52,697 bases of DNA from Actinopolymorpha alba DSM 45243 (GCF_000373925.1 NZ_KB892781.1:1-52697), one strand, 5' to 3'; counted from the first letter of the stretch, positions 31,388-40,621 are shown. Made by a program: numbers and translations. Notes: generated by a model not told the origin, from the sequence alone.

Positions 31388-33244
31388 ATGGCGGTAGCGG
31401 CCCAACCAACCGGTGACGTCAAGGGCTCCCACGTCAAAGGCTCATGGTTGGCACGGCTCCGGAACTCCGCGGAATGGCAGCTGCTCTTCCGCGCCATCTG
31501 GCAGGCCGACCGCCGGCTGGCCGTCGCGTGGTGGGCGCTGATCGTGCTCCGGGCGGTGCTGCCGCCGGGGCTCGCGGTGGCCACCGGTTGGCTGGTCGGC
31601 TCGATCGCCGGCGACGACTCGTTGCTGCTGCCACTTGTCGCGGTCGGCGTGCTCTTCGCACTGATGCAGACCCTGGGCCCGCTGCACACCGAGCTCGCCA
31701 CCAACCTCGGGGACCGCACCGCAGCCGCCCTGCAGGACCGCCTGATCACCGCCGCCGTACGCCCGGTCGGCATCGCACATCTGGAGGACCCCGACCTGGC
31801 GAGCGACTTCAGCCTCGCCCGCGACTTCGACCTGGGCATCACCTCGCCGCAGCTGCGGATCTGCATGGGGTACATCGGGTCGGGGTTCGTCAGCTTCGGC
31901 GCCGGCATCGTCTCGGCGGTTGTCGTCACCGGATTCCGCTGGTGGGCCGGGCTGCTCCTGCTCGCCGTCTGGATCGCGCCGCACATCCTGCTGCGCGACA
32001 GCATCGCCTGGAACGACTGGCGTTCCGACGAGGTCAAGGAACACCAGCGGCACGCGGAGTACGCCTACCGCATGGCAGTGGACTCCCCAGCCGCCAAGGA
32101 GGTCCGGCTGTTCGGCCTGGCCGACTGGACGGCGGCCCGCTTCGCCGAGCGGCGTAAGGCGTTGCTTGCCATCTCCCTGCAGGCCATGCGCCTGAAGGAG
32201 CGTTCGATCACGCTCACCCTGCTCGTCCTCGTCGCCGGCAACGGCCTCGTCTACTGGGCGATGGCGCGCGCGGCGGCCGCGGGTGACCTCAGCCTGTCGC
32301 AGCTGGTGGCGTACGCGGGTACGGCGATCGGGGTCAGTGCGCTGGCCACGATGGAGTTCGACTGGTGGCTCGCGGACGGCTCGCGCCCAGTGCCGGTCGT
32401 GGCCTCGCTGGAGCCGGCCATGCTCCGCATCGGTGACCTGCCCGCCGGAACGACCTCCGCGCGCGGGTTGCCCGTACGCGAGATCAGGTTCGACAACGTC
32501 TCCTTCTCCTACCGGGCCGACTCGCGGCCGATCCTCGACGGGCTCGATCTGACGATCGAGGCCGGCACCTCGCTGGCGATCGTCGGCCAGAACGGCGCCG
32601 GCAAGACGACGCTCGTCAAGCTGCTCGCGCGCCTGTACGACCCGACCTCCGGGACGGTGACCGCCGACGGCATCGACGTGCGGACCTTCGCACCGGACTC
32701 GTGGCGGGCCCAGGTCGCCGCGGCCTTCCAGGACTTCGTTCGCTACCAGCTTCCGCTCCGCGAGAACGTCGCGCCGTCGGGAGCGCCGGATGACGTCGTA
32801 CGTACGGCACTGGAAGACGCGGGTGCGGCGGACCTGGCCGAACTCGACACCGTCCTGTCGAAGCAGTTCGCCGGCGGCACCGACCTGTCGGGAGGGCAGT
32901 GGCAGCGGGTCGCGCTCGCTCGGGCGCTGGCCACGGTGGCCCAGGGCGCCCGGGTGGTGATCCTCGACGAGCCGACCGCGCAACTGGACGTACGCGGCGA
33001 GGCGGAGGTGTTCGACCGCATCCTGCGGGCCACCCGCGGGTTGACGACCATCCTCGTCTCGCACCGGTTCTCGACCGTGCGGCACGCCGACCGCATTTGC
33101 GTCCTCGAAGGTGGGCGCGTGGTCGAGTTGGGCACCCACGAGGAGCTGATGGCCGCCGGCGGGCGCTACCGGACGATGTTCGATCTGCAGGCGGCGCGCT
33201 TCAACGACGGCTCCGACGGTCTTGTCGGCGAGGAGGACGCGTGA
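31388..33244 (+). CDS. ABC exporter subunit, permease-ATPase fusion (first of pair)
   Basis: This 618-residue protein has an N-terminal six-helix membrane domain (to about residue 330) and a C-terminal ATPase. Walker A is GQNGAGKTT (about residue 400), the signature is LSGGQ (about 500) and Walker B is VVILDEPTAQLD (about 525). It is a half-transporter that pairs with the product of the next gene to export a small molecule or peptide across the membrane. ATG 31388 is used; GGAGGAGG lies 13 bases upstream, which is a long spacing. The stop overlaps the next gene's start. The VOC gene upstream and the regulator suggest a resistance efflux pump. Confidence 0.9.
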   Translation: MAVAAQPTGDVKGSHVKGSWLARLRNSAEWQLLFRAIWQADRRLAVAWWALIVLRAVLPPGLAVATGWLVGSIAGDDSLLLPLVAVGVLFALMQTLGPLHTELATNLGDRTAAALQDRLITAAVRPVGIAHLEDPDLASDFSLARDFDLGITSPQLRICMGYIGSGFVSFGAGIVSAVVVTGFRWWAGLLLLAVWIAPHILLRDSIAWNDWRSDEVKEHQRHAEYAYRMAVDSPAAKEVRLFGLADWTAARFAERRKALLAISLQAMRLKERSITLTLLVLVAGNGLVYWAMARAAAAGDLSLSQLVAYAGTAIGVSALATMEFDWWLADGSRPVPVVASLEPAMLRIGDLPAGTTSARGLPVREIRFDNVSFSYRADSRPILDGLDLTIEAGTSLAIVGQNGAGKTTLVKLLARLYDPTSGTVTADGIDVRTFAPDSWRAQVAAAFQDFVRYQLPLRENVAPSGAPDDVVRTALEDAGAADLAELDTVLSKQFAGGTDLSGGQWQRVALARALATVAQGARVVILDEPTAQLDVRGEAEVFDRILRATRGLTTILVSHRFSTVRHADRICVLEGGRVVELGTHEELMAAGGRYRTMFDLQAARFNDGSDGLVGEEDA

Positions 33245-35031
33245 CGGCCACTGACCAGGCGCTGCCCCGCACCTTGCCGACCCTTCGCCGGTCGATGCGG
33301 CTCGCGTACGAAGCCGAACCCAAGCTGATCACGCTCTCCCTCGGCATGGCGCTGCTGGAAGCGGTGCCCGACAGCCTTTTCGCGGTCTGGCTGATGGTGC
33401 TCGCCGAGGGGATCTCGGAGGGCAGGTCCAGCTCGATCTACCTCGGCTGCCTTGGCCTTGCCGGCTCGGCGGTCGGATCGTGGCTCCTGCAGACGTTGGC
33501 GGGCCGCGTCCAGCGCACGTTCCGGATGCGCGTCGGAGCGACGCTCGAGGGCCATGTCGCCGGGCTGCAGGCGAAGGTTCCCACGATCGAGCATCAGGAA
33601 CGCCCTGACTACCTCGACCGGCTGTCGGTTCTGAAGGAGCAGACCTACCAGCTCGACCACATGTACCTCGCGGTGTTCAACGTGCTCGGCGCGGCGGTCC
33701 GGCTGCTGATCACCCTCGGCCTGGTGATGTCGGTGCATCCGGTGATGGTGTTGCTGCTGGTCTTCGCGCTGCCGACGGTGTGGGTGTCGGCGCGGCGATC
33801 CGCCGTGACCCAGCGGGTGACCGAGGAGGTGGCTCCGCACGAGCGCCGGCACCGCCACCTCTTCACCCTGGGTACGACGCAGGCGCCGGCCAAGGAGGTA
33901 CGCCTCTCCCGCATCGATGACGACCTGGTGCGCCGGCGCCGGTCGGCGTGGGAGTCGTGGTACGCGCCGCTCGCCCGCACCCGGTGGCGTACCTCCTGGT
34001 GGCAGGCGGCGAGTTGGGCGCTCTTCGCTGCCGCCTATGTCGCAGCCGTTGGCCTGACCGCGACGGTACTGTCCGGGTCGGCCGCGCAGGTGCTCCTCGT
34101 GGTGACCGCGGGCAGCCGGCTCTCGCAGTACGTCGCGATGACGGCCGGCAGCGCGGACTTCGTACGCATGTGGCTCGACGCGTCGCAGCGGCTGGTCTGG
34201 CTGGAGTCGTACGCGCGCGAACACCGCGACGAGGCGGACGGCGTCGTACCCCCTCGGCTAAGCGAGGGGATCGCCTTCGACAAGGTGTCGTTCCGCTATC
34301 CGGGCACGGACCGGTGGGCGCTGGAGGAGGTCAGCGTCACGCTGCCCGCCGGCGCGGTGGTCGCCGTCGTCGGTGAGAACGGCGCGGGCAAGTCGACGTT
34401 GATGAAGCTGCTGTCGCGGTTCTACGAGCCGGCGAGCGGTCGCATCACCATCGACGGCGTGGACCTGCGACGGCTGCCCGCCGCCCAGTGGCGGGCCCGG
34501 ATGGCCGGTGCCTACCAGGACTTCTTCAGTTTCGAGTTCCCCGCTCATCGATCGATCGGTGTGGGGGACCTACCGCGCGTGGAGGACCGCCCGGCGGTGA
34601 AGGATGCCGTCCGCCGGGCAGGTGCTGAGGATGTCATCGCGCGTCTGCGGGCCGGGCTCGACACCCAGCTCGGGCCGACCTGGGACGGCGGCGTCGACCT
34701 GTCGTTCGGGCAGTGGCAGAAGATCGCACTCGCGCGCGGCTTCATGCGGGACGGAACCCTCCTGCAGATCCTCGACGAACCCACGGCGGCGCTCGATGCC
34801 GAAACCGAGCACGCGCTCTTCGAGAGTTTCGCCCGGCAGGCGCGCAACGGCACCACCGGCGGGCGGATCACCATCCTCGTTTCCCATCGGTTCTCGACGG
34901 TACGGATGGCTGACCTCATCCTCGTGCTGCAAGGCTCCCAGCTCGTCGAGGCCGGATCACACGAACAGCTGATAGCTGCCGGGGGTACGTACGCCGAGCT
35001 CTACGGCATCCAGGCCAAGGCCTACAAGTAG
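33241..35031 (+). CDS. ABC exporter subunit, permease-ATPase fusion (second of pair)
   Basis: This 596-residue half-transporter is the partner of the preceding protein. GTG 33241 overlaps the upstream stop by 4 bases (GTGA), and GAGG lies just ahead, so the two are translated together. Walker A is GENGAGKSTL (about residue 378), and Walker B is LQILDEPTAALD (about 512). The signature reads LSFGQ where LSGGQ is standard, so one of the two composite ATP sites is probably degenerate, as in many heterodimeric exporters. The C-terminus ends GIQAKAYK, and a nearly identical end survives as a relic at 38793-38867. A strong hairpin follows. Confidence 0.9.
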   Translation: MTATDQALPRTLPTLRRSMRLAYEAEPKLITLSLGMALLEAVPDSLFAVWLMVLAEGISEGRSSSIYLGCLGLAGSAVGSWLLQTLAGRVQRTFRMRVGATLEGHVAGLQAKVPTIEHQERPDYLDRLSVLKEQTYQLDHMYLAVFNVLGAAVRLLITLGLVMSVHPVMVLLLVFALPTVWVSARRSAVTQRVTEEVAPHERRHRHLFTLGTTQAPAKEVRLSRIDDDLVRRRRSAWESWYAPLARTRWRTSWWQAASWALFAAAYVAAVGLTATVLSGSAAQVLLVVTAGSRLSQYVAMTAGSADFVRMWLDASQRLVWLESYAREHRDEADGVVPPRLSEGIAFDKVSFRYPGTDRWALEEVSVTLPAGAVVAVVGENGAGKSTLMKLLSRFYEPASGRITIDGVDLRRLPAAQWRARMAGAYQDFFSFEFPAHRSIGVGDLPRVEDRPAVKDAVRRAGAEDVIARLRAGLDTQLGPTWDGGVDLSFGQWQKIALARGFMRDGTLLQILDEPTAALDAETEHALFESFARQARNGTTGGRITILVSHRFSTVRMADLILVLQGSQLVEAGSHEQLIAAGGTYAELYGIQAKAYK

Positions 35032-35034
35032 CGA

Positions 35035-35084
35035 TCGGCGCACGGAGCGCGAGCTCCCCCTACGGCTCGCGATCCGTGCGCCGA
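35035..35084 (+). terminator. GC-rich hairpin after the ABC exporter operon
   Basis: TCGGCGCACGGA and GCGAGC on the left pair with GCTCGC and TCCGTGCGCCGA on the right across a 10-base loop (35055-35064). It begins 4 bases after the exporter stop. This is a likely intrinsic terminator without a T-tract; the symmetry may serve the convergent esterase gene too. Confidence 0.7.
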
Positions 35085-35109
35085 CGCGCCCAACTGCCTC
35101 GGCTCGCGC

Positions 35110-36237
35110 CTATGGGTGGGTGAGGGTTTCCATGAGGAGCGACACGAAGTGCTTCATGTCGGCCACCAGGCAGGGCGCCTGGGCATGCTTGCCGGTGCAG
35201 CCTTCGGCCCAGCCGCTGCCGTTGCCGTAGTCGATGAACGTGTGCGGGATTCCCGCGGCGACCAGGTAGTCCCGGGTGACGAGGTTGGTATCCCGCGCGC
35301 CCTTCTCAATGAGCGCCTTGTCCGGCACCTCAGCGAGATTGCCGCCGTCGCCGGTGTACATCGCCACTCCCATGCCACGCAGCGCCTCGACGTGCTGGGC
35401 TGGGCTTTCGGAGTTCCACACGCCGTCCAGTGGCCACACCGGCGGCCCGAAGATCGCGTCCGGCGGCACGGTGGGTACACCGCTCATGGGGAGCGCCGTG
35501 GTGCCGATGACCGCCACCCGCTGAGCCTGGTTCAGCAGGTCGAGCCCGCCGGAGAAGCTGCCCACATAAGCGAACAGCTCCGGCCGGCGCTCGGCGTAGT
35601 GGAACGCGCCGAAGCCACCCATCGAATGCCCGGAGATCGCCCTGCCGTCCCGCGTCGAGATCGTCCGCAGGTTCGCGTCGATGAACGGGATCAGCTGGTT
35701 CAGGTGGAAGTTCTCCCAGTTCTGGGGGCGGAGCTCGGCCGGCGGGTTCACCCAGTTCGTGTACCAGCCGCGGCCGGAGCCGTTGGGTGCCACGGTGATC
35801 AGCGGAACGCCGCCGGCCGTCGACTCCTCGAACATCTGCAGGTTCATTCTCGTGTTCGGGCGGTCCGGGTGACCGTGCAGGTGGTACTGCACCGGATAAC
35901 GGGTGCCGGCGTTGTCGCCGTAGCCCTCCGGCAACGTCACCATGATCACGTGCTTGTTGGGGTCCTGGCCGTCCAGCACCGAGTACGTCGGCACCTCGCC
36001 GGTGCGTACGGTGAACACGAACGTGCGCTCGCTCCGCTCCACCCACCGCGGCTGATCGACCACCGTCAGCCCCTGCCCGTCGGTGAACACCGGCAGGGGA
36101 CCCGCCGCCTGCGCGCCCGCTGTCTTCGCGCCTGACGTCTGCGCGCCCGCGGCCTGCGCGGTCGGCCCGCCGCCGAGCAGCCCGACGGTGGCGGCGGTGA
36201 GCATGACAGCAGACCCGACCAATCTCCACCGCATCAT
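35110..36237 (-). CDS. Secreted alpha/beta-hydrolase (esterase D/acyltransferase type)
   Basis: This 375-residue protein has a signal peptide (MLTAATVGLLGGGPTAQAAG) and an alpha/beta-hydrolase domain. The nucleophile elbow is ISGHSMGGFGAFHYAE, and VTLPEGY and HLHGHPDRPNTRM begin the core. The final His probably lies in GIPHTFIDYG. The family includes esterase D, feruloyl esterases and mycolyltransferases. A feature of the N-terminus is the repeated GAQTSGAKTAGAQAAG linker. Two ATG codons are adjacent at 36237 and 36234; GGGGGAG lies just upstream and fits the second better. It is convergent with the ABC exporter operon. Confidence 0.85.
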   Translation of the reverse strand: MMRWRLVGSAVMLTAATVGLLGGGPTAQAAGAQTSGAKTAGAQAAGPLPVFTDGQGLTVVDQPRWVERSERTFVFTVRTGEVPTYSVLDGQDPNKHVIMVTLPEGYGDNAGTRYPVQYHLHGHPDRPNTRMNLQMFEESTAGGVPLITVAPNGSGRGWYTNWVNPPAELRPQNWENFHLNQLIPFIDANLRTISTRDGRAISGHSMGGFGAFHYAERRPELFAYVGSFSGGLDLLNQAQRVAVIGTTALPMSGVPTVPPDAIFGPPVWPLDGVWNSESPAQHVEALRGMGVAMYTGDGGNLAEVPDKALIEKGARDTNLVTRDYLVAAGIPHTFIDYGNGSGWAEGCTGKHAQAPCLVADMKHFVSLLMETLTHP

Positions 36238-36405
36238 GTCTCCCCCTCACACAGTGTGGAGTCCACGAGATTCATGATCGCCTCCATTTTCGTTCCCCAT
36301 AGCCGGCCGTCGCCGGCCTGGCCAGGCTCACGGCCGGGCGGGAAACAAGGACAGGCCAGCGCGGCGGCCATATCTGGCCGGCGGCCCTGACCAGGGAAAA
36401 CGGGC

Positions 36406-38706
36406 TCAACGACCCGCGCGGTACGCCTTGGTCAGGTGATCCTGGAGGCGGGCGTGCCGGAACTGATACACCGCACCGGATCGGCGTAACACGCCCCGCC
36501 GGTAGGCGTCCTCGAGGAACGCCGGAAGCGACCAGGGCAACCGCCCGTTCAGGGGCAACCAGACCCGCGCGAACACCATCCACGTACCCCACGCGGTCAG
36601 GCTGGCGGCCCCAAGTCCGACCCCGAGCCCGAGTACCAACCCGTAGGAGAGGCCGTACGCCAGCCCGTACCAGGGCCCGTGCAGCGCGACGACCACGATC
36701 GTGTAGCCGGCGCAGGTCACCAACCCGAAGATCAGGGACTGGACAGCGACAGTCCGGCGGTTGGCATTCAGCAGGTTCATCGGGCTCGCCGCCGAGCTGA
36801 TGTCGACCGGTGCCTCGAAGCTGGCCATCACCACCCAGGTCAGCCCCCACGCCAGGCCGAGCGTCAGCCCGAAGAGCGCGGCGGTCCCGGTCGTCACCCC
36901 GACCCGGCCGACGATCCAGAAGGTCGCGCCGAGCTTGCTCGCGATGCCGAGGCCGGCACCGAGCCCCACGCCGACCGCGAGCCCGACCGCCCCCCGGCGC
37001 AGGAATGTCGCGCCGAAGTGGCTTGCCCCACGCAGCTGGATCCGGACCCGCGATGGTTCGAACACCGTGCCGCCGAACACGAGCACGGCGCCGTGCCCCA
37101 AGCCGACGGTCAGGCCCAACGCGAGACCCTCCAACGGCCCGGCCGCGAGTCCGGCGGACAGCCCGTTGCCGAACCCCGCGCCGGCTGTGCCGAGCCCGGC
37201 GGTATGGATCAGACCAATGATGAATGCCGCGGCGAAGCCGGCTGCGATGCCGAGCACCAGCCCGCTCACCAGCATCCGCAGCCAGCCCGGGATCCGGCTG
37301 CCGAGCTGCCACCAGGCGAGGTCGTGCGTACCGAGCCGATCGAGGTGGTGGGCGAGGAAGCCGAGCCAGCGCCGGACATGATCGAGGTCGTAGGAACGGA
37401 TGCCGCGGCGCCCCTGGTAGACCGCTGGTACGAAGCTGCCGAGCAGGTGGAGCTCGATCGCCGTTCTCTCGCCGAACCGGTCGACGTCGAGCAACTCCGC
37501 CGGATCATGGTCGGGGGTGTCGCTGTAGATCCGGCGTGCGAGCGCCACCATCAGCGGCGTGGTCAGCACGGACGCGAGGGCGCCGCCCGGATCGGCTCGT
37601 ACTTTGTCGAGTACCGCTTGCCAGACATTGCCCGCGTGGCCGGTCTTCTGGGTGGTGCGCGGCAGGTACTGAGCCAGGTCGGCCGCGGTGACGTCCGCGA
37701 GCTCCACCGCCCCGGCCGCCGTCAACACGTCGGTGGCTTCGACCGCGGCGCGGTACTCGTCACCCCGACTGGTCAGCAGCAGCGGCAGGGTGGTGGCGTT
37801 CAATGCGGCCAGCGCCGCGCGGTGCAGCCCGTCGGCGATCTCGTCGAACCCGTCCAGCACCGGCAGGACACGATGGGCATCCACCAACGCGGCGGCCAGC
37901 GTCGCTCCACCGGGACCGGGTGCGGCAAGGCCAGGGTGGTCACGCACCAACTGCTCGGCAAGCCAGTCTCGCAGCCCGGTGCGAGCCGGGTTCCACGAAC
38001 CGAGACTGAAGATCACCGGGACTGGACTGGCCGGATCCCGCGCGGCCAGCAGATCGAGCACGAACCGCATGGTCAGGATCGTCTTGCCGGACCCGGCACG
38101 CCCGAGTACCACCAACCGGCGAGAGGGAATCCGCTGGTAAACCTCGACGATCTGGTCGAGCTGCCCGTCCAGGTCGACCCGGCGCACGGTCTCACCTGGC
38201 TTAGCCATTCGGACGTTGGCCCAACTGTCCCGTAGCGAGGCGGGCGCCGAACACCAGCGAACCGGTAGCGGGACCGGATCATGGATCTGCCGCCGCTCCT
38301 CCTCCCGTTGCCAGCGAGTGTGTACGGCGTAGGCGAGCGCGTCGGCTGCCTCAGCCAGCCGATCAGCGATCAAGGTCGGCCCATGAGGCGACTGGCTCGC
38401 CCCGCCGATCCGCTCGCAGAACCCGTCCGTTGTCGCCCGACCGGCAGGCACTCGCTGGGCCATTCCCTCGGCAGGGGAGGGCTCGGTACGCCCGGCGGCG
38501 CCGAACAGCTCGGCGCGCTCGGTCCGGTTCAACTGCAACGCGTCGGCCAGTACCCGCAGGGTGCCCACGCGCGGGTCTCCCCGCTCACCGGTCTCCAGAC
38601 CACGGATAGTGCGGACTCCAAGCACAGCCCGCTCGGCGAGGGCCTCCTGGCTCAATCCGGCCCGCTGCCGCCACTTGCGCAGCAGAGCGCCGCACCGGCT
38701 CGCCAC
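36406..38706 (-). CDS. HTH-NACHT-transmembrane protein (candidate defence or signalling NTPase)
   Basis: This 766-residue protein begins with an XRE-type helix-turn-helix (LRKWRQRAGLSQEALAERA, residues about 8-65). A NACHT-type P-loop NTPase follows: Walker A is LGRAGSGKT near residue 200, and Walker B is PVLDGFDEIA near 285. From about residue 470 to 730 there are many Gly-rich membrane segments (LGIAAGFAAAFIIGLI, LAVGVGLGAGLGIA, GLVLGLGVGLGAA). A soluble tail resembling an effector or sensor (YQFRHARLQDHL) ends it. NACHT proteins with membrane domains occur among bacterial antiphage proteins, but this one has no tested function. GTG 38706 has AAGGGGG 6 bases upstream; an ATG at 38724 has none. 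Confidence 0.85.
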   Translation of the reverse strand: MASRCGALLRKWRQRAGLSQEALAERAVLGVRTIRGLETGERGDPRVGTLRVLADALQLNRTERAELFGAAGRTEPSPAEGMAQRVPAGRATTDGFCERIGGASQSPHGPTLIADRLAEAADALAYAVHTRWQREEERRQIHDPVPLPVRWCSAPASLRDSWANVRMAKPGETVRRVDLDGQLDQIVEVYQRIPSRRLVVLGRAGSGKTILTMRFVLDLLAARDPASPVPVIFSLGSWNPARTGLRDWLAEQLVRDHPGLAAPGPGGATLAAALVDAHRVLPVLDGFDEIADGLHRAALAALNATTLPLLLTSRGDEYRAAVEATDVLTAAGAVELADVTAADLAQYLPRTTQKTGHAGNVWQAVLDKVRADPGGALASVLTTPLMVALARRIYSDTPDHDPAELLDVDRFGERTAIELHLLGSFVPAVYQGRRGIRSYDLDHVRRWLGFLAHHLDRLGTHDLAWWQLGSRIPGWLRMLVSGLVLGIAAGFAAAFIIGLIHTAGLGTAGAGFGNGLSAGLAAGPLEGLALGLTVGLGHGAVLVFGGTVFEPSRVRIQLRGASHFGATFLRRGAVGLAVGVGLGAGLGIASKLGATFWIVGRVGVTTGTAALFGLTLGLAWGLTWVVMASFEAPVDISSAASPMNLLNANRRTVAVQSLIFGLVTCAGYTIVVVALHGPWYGLAYGLSYGLVLGLGVGLGAASLTAWGTWMVFARVWLPLNGRLPWSLPAFLEDAYRRGVLRRSGAVYQFRHARLQDHLTKAYRAGR

Positions 38707-38792
38707 ATCCGCCCCCTTCAGCATCGCGCTGGCTGACCGCGACAATCGTAAAGGTTTCAAATCGGGGCGAAGCGTACGATGTGTGCCGGCGC

Positions 38793-38867
38793 GCACGCAG
38801 CAACACTGCCGGCGGGCGGATCACCGCGAGCTCGACGGACGGAATCCAGGCCAAGGCCTACCAGTAG
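38793..38867 (+). pseudogene. Relic of an ABC exporter C-terminus
   Basis: One frame reads ARSNTAGGRITASSTDGIQAKAYQ in outline (ARSNTAGGRIT, then GIQAKAYQ and a stop). The exporter at 33241-35031 has ARNGTTGGRIT and, 42 residues later, YGIQAKAYK and its stop. The two matching pieces are in the same frame here with the intervening segment deleted. So this is what is left of a paralogous or duplicated exporter gene, next to the start of the NACHT gene. It is not translated. Confidence 0.6.
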
Positions 38868-38904
38868 CCGAGGAGGCCAACTGGTAGGCACCTGAGCGTG
38901 GTTT

Positions 38905-39375
38905 TCAGAACTCGGCCATCCGACGCATCAGCTCCTCCGGCGCTACGTCCTCGACGTGCGTCGCAACGGTCCAGCCGTGCCCGAACGGGTCGATGATGTA
39001 CCCGTCCCGGTCGCCGTAGAACTGGTCCTGAGGCGGACGTTTGAGCTCAGCGCCAAGCTTCACGGCCCGCTCGACGACCGCATCCACGTCCTCGACATAG
39101 ATGAAGAGGAAGGACGGGGAACCATCAAGTCCGCCGGGCGGCGGAGCCTTGGTTCCCAACATCGGGGACTCGTCCTCGACGATGATGACCGAATCCCCGA
39201 TCTGGATCTCGGCGTGAGCAATCGACCCGTCCGGGCCGGGGAAACGCATGCGCTCGGTCGCTCCGAACACCTCGGCATAGAACTCGAGCGCCTTGGCGGC
39301 ACCCCTGACGATGAGGGCTGGTGTGACCCGCCGGTACGTGTCCGGGATCGGTTGAGGCTTGGCTGTTGGTGCCAT
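38905..39375 (-). CDS. VOC-family protein, PhnB-like
   Basis: This 156-residue protein is a PhnB-like member of the VOC superfamily. The opening VTPALIVRGAAKALEFYAEVFG and the second half FLFIYVEDVDAVVERAVKLG with YGDRDGYIIDPFGH are typical. Members bind a small metal-dependent ligand or act as uncharacterised dioxygenase-like proteins. ATG 39375 is preceded by AAGGAGAT at good spacing. It is not adjacent to a clear pathway, so its role is unknown. Confidence 0.88.
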   Translation of the reverse strand: MAPTAKPQPIPDTYRRVTPALIVRGAAKALEFYAEVFGATERMRFPGPDGSIAHAEIQIGDSVIIVEDESPMLGTKAPPPGGLDGSPSFLFIYVEDVDAVVERAVKLGAELKRPPQDQFYGDRDGYIIDPFGHGWTVATHVEDVAPEELMRRMAEF

Positions 39376-39547
39376 CGGATATCTCCTTGTTGTGACGTAC
39401 AGGGTCAACTCGGCGAACCAAACGTACGGGCCCGTCAGGCCCCTACGTCGAAGACGATTGGCGAAGCGCCCGATACGACAACCTCCCGAGGAATTTCCTC
39501 GCCCCTACCTCAGGCGCCGAGCCTGTCAGCGAGGCGGCCTTGGTGCC

Positions 39548-40621
39548 TCACGGGGAGAAGCCCGGCTGGGCGGACTGAAGAGTGATCTTGGCGGCCTCCC
39601 GCCCGCTCGTCAGAAAGACTTCGCGCGCGATCTCGATGTGCAGCCCGCCGGCGTCGCCTTGCACGACGCCGAGGTCTGGGTTCAGGTTCGAGTGCGCCCA
39701 GGAGGTTGCGGCAGAACGGTCGGCTCCGCTGACAAGCTGGCCGATCGCCATCTCGACCTGCGCGCGAAGGAGGGCATCGGTGAGGGGATGCGCGCCCCAG
39801 ATGGTGAGGCTCACTTCGTTCTTTCGGATCGCTGCGGAGATGCTCGTACCATCGATCTCCTTGTCGCAGTGTCGCCGGAAGCCCACCTCGCAGCTGAACC
39901 CCTCCTCGCCGAGCCGTCGCATGACCTCCGCACTCGGGACAGGCAGGGGATAGGCGCCCGTGAGCGGTTTGCTTCCGGCCTTGACGAAGGTCGCGAACGC
40001 GCCTTCTGGAAACAACCCGAACTGCACAGTTCCCCACACCGCGGATGCGCCGCGCTGCGTCCCTCCGTCCTCGATCTTCAGGACCTTGGTTGCCTCATTG
40101 CCTAGTAGCACCTGGCTGATGGCCGTGACGATCTGTGTGGATGGCTCGGTCAGGTTGCCTCGAGGTTGCGCCGGCGCGAATCCTGATTGCCACCCCTTGA
40201 TTGCTACCTTGACTGTCTCGCCGCCAGGCCCTGCCTGTATCCGCACGGCGAGCTGCGCGCCGTCGTTGGCGGTGTGGTAGCAGGACCGCACCACGCTCGG
40301 CTCTGTCATGGTCTCGTAGCAGGAGTAGTCGTGCTCTCTCAGCACGGCCTCGACCTTGGCGGCGTCCACGTTGTGCGAGGGTTTAGTCGTGCTCGGTGTA
40401 GTCCTGTTCGCACCTGCGTCGGCGTCACGCCCGTGGAAATAGCGCCACACCGTGACGCCGCATCCCGCGACGAGCAGGAGGGACCCGAGAACGGCGACCG
40501 CGATGACGATCGTGCGGCTGCGTTCAGGACGTGTCGATGGGCGCTGGCCTGGCCCGTAGTGCACCTCAGTTGACGTATCGCGCTCGTCACGAGCAATGTT
40601 CACGAGTCCGTGGCCTTCCAT
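39548..40621 (-). CDS. Anchored extracytoplasmic protein with duplicated Cys-containing domain
   Basis: This 357-residue protein has a cytoplasmic N-terminus, one membrane helix (TIVIAVAVLGSLLLVAGCGV) and a Thr/Pro/Lys linker (RTTPSTTKPS). The external part holds two related domains. The first has VEAVLREHDYSCYE, and the second VMRRLGEEGFSCEVG, each followed by a second Cys and a beta-strand pair. I do not recognise the family. The Cys pairs probably form disulphides. The ATG at 40621 is used; a TTG at 40630 and a GTG at 40603 are alternatives. A 26-base direct repeat of the AbiE region lies just upstream of its start. Confidence 0.7.
   Translation of the reverse strand: MEGHGLVNIARDERDTSTEVHYGPGQRPSTRPERSRTIVIAVAVLGSLLLVAGCGVTVWRYFHGRDADAGANRTTPSTTKPSHNVDAAKVEAVLREHDYSCYETMTEPSVVRSCYHTANDGAQLAVRIQAGPGGETVKVAIKGWQSGFAPAQPRGNLTEPSTQIVTAISQVLLGNEATKVLKIEDGGTQRGASAVWGTVQFGLFPEGAFATFVKAGSKPLTGAYPLPVPSAEVMRRLGEEGFSCEVGFRRHCDKEIDGTSISAAIRKNEVSLTIWGAHPLTDALLRAQVEMAIGQLVSGADRSAATSWAHSNLNPDLGVVQGDAGGLHIEIAREVFLTSGREAAKITLQSAQPGFSP

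Noticed and set aside
31442-33139. A 565-codon minus-strand open frame opposite the first ABC exporter gene
   Set aside because: The plus strand carries Walker and signature motifs in frame; the minus frame is low-complexity and lacks a start site.
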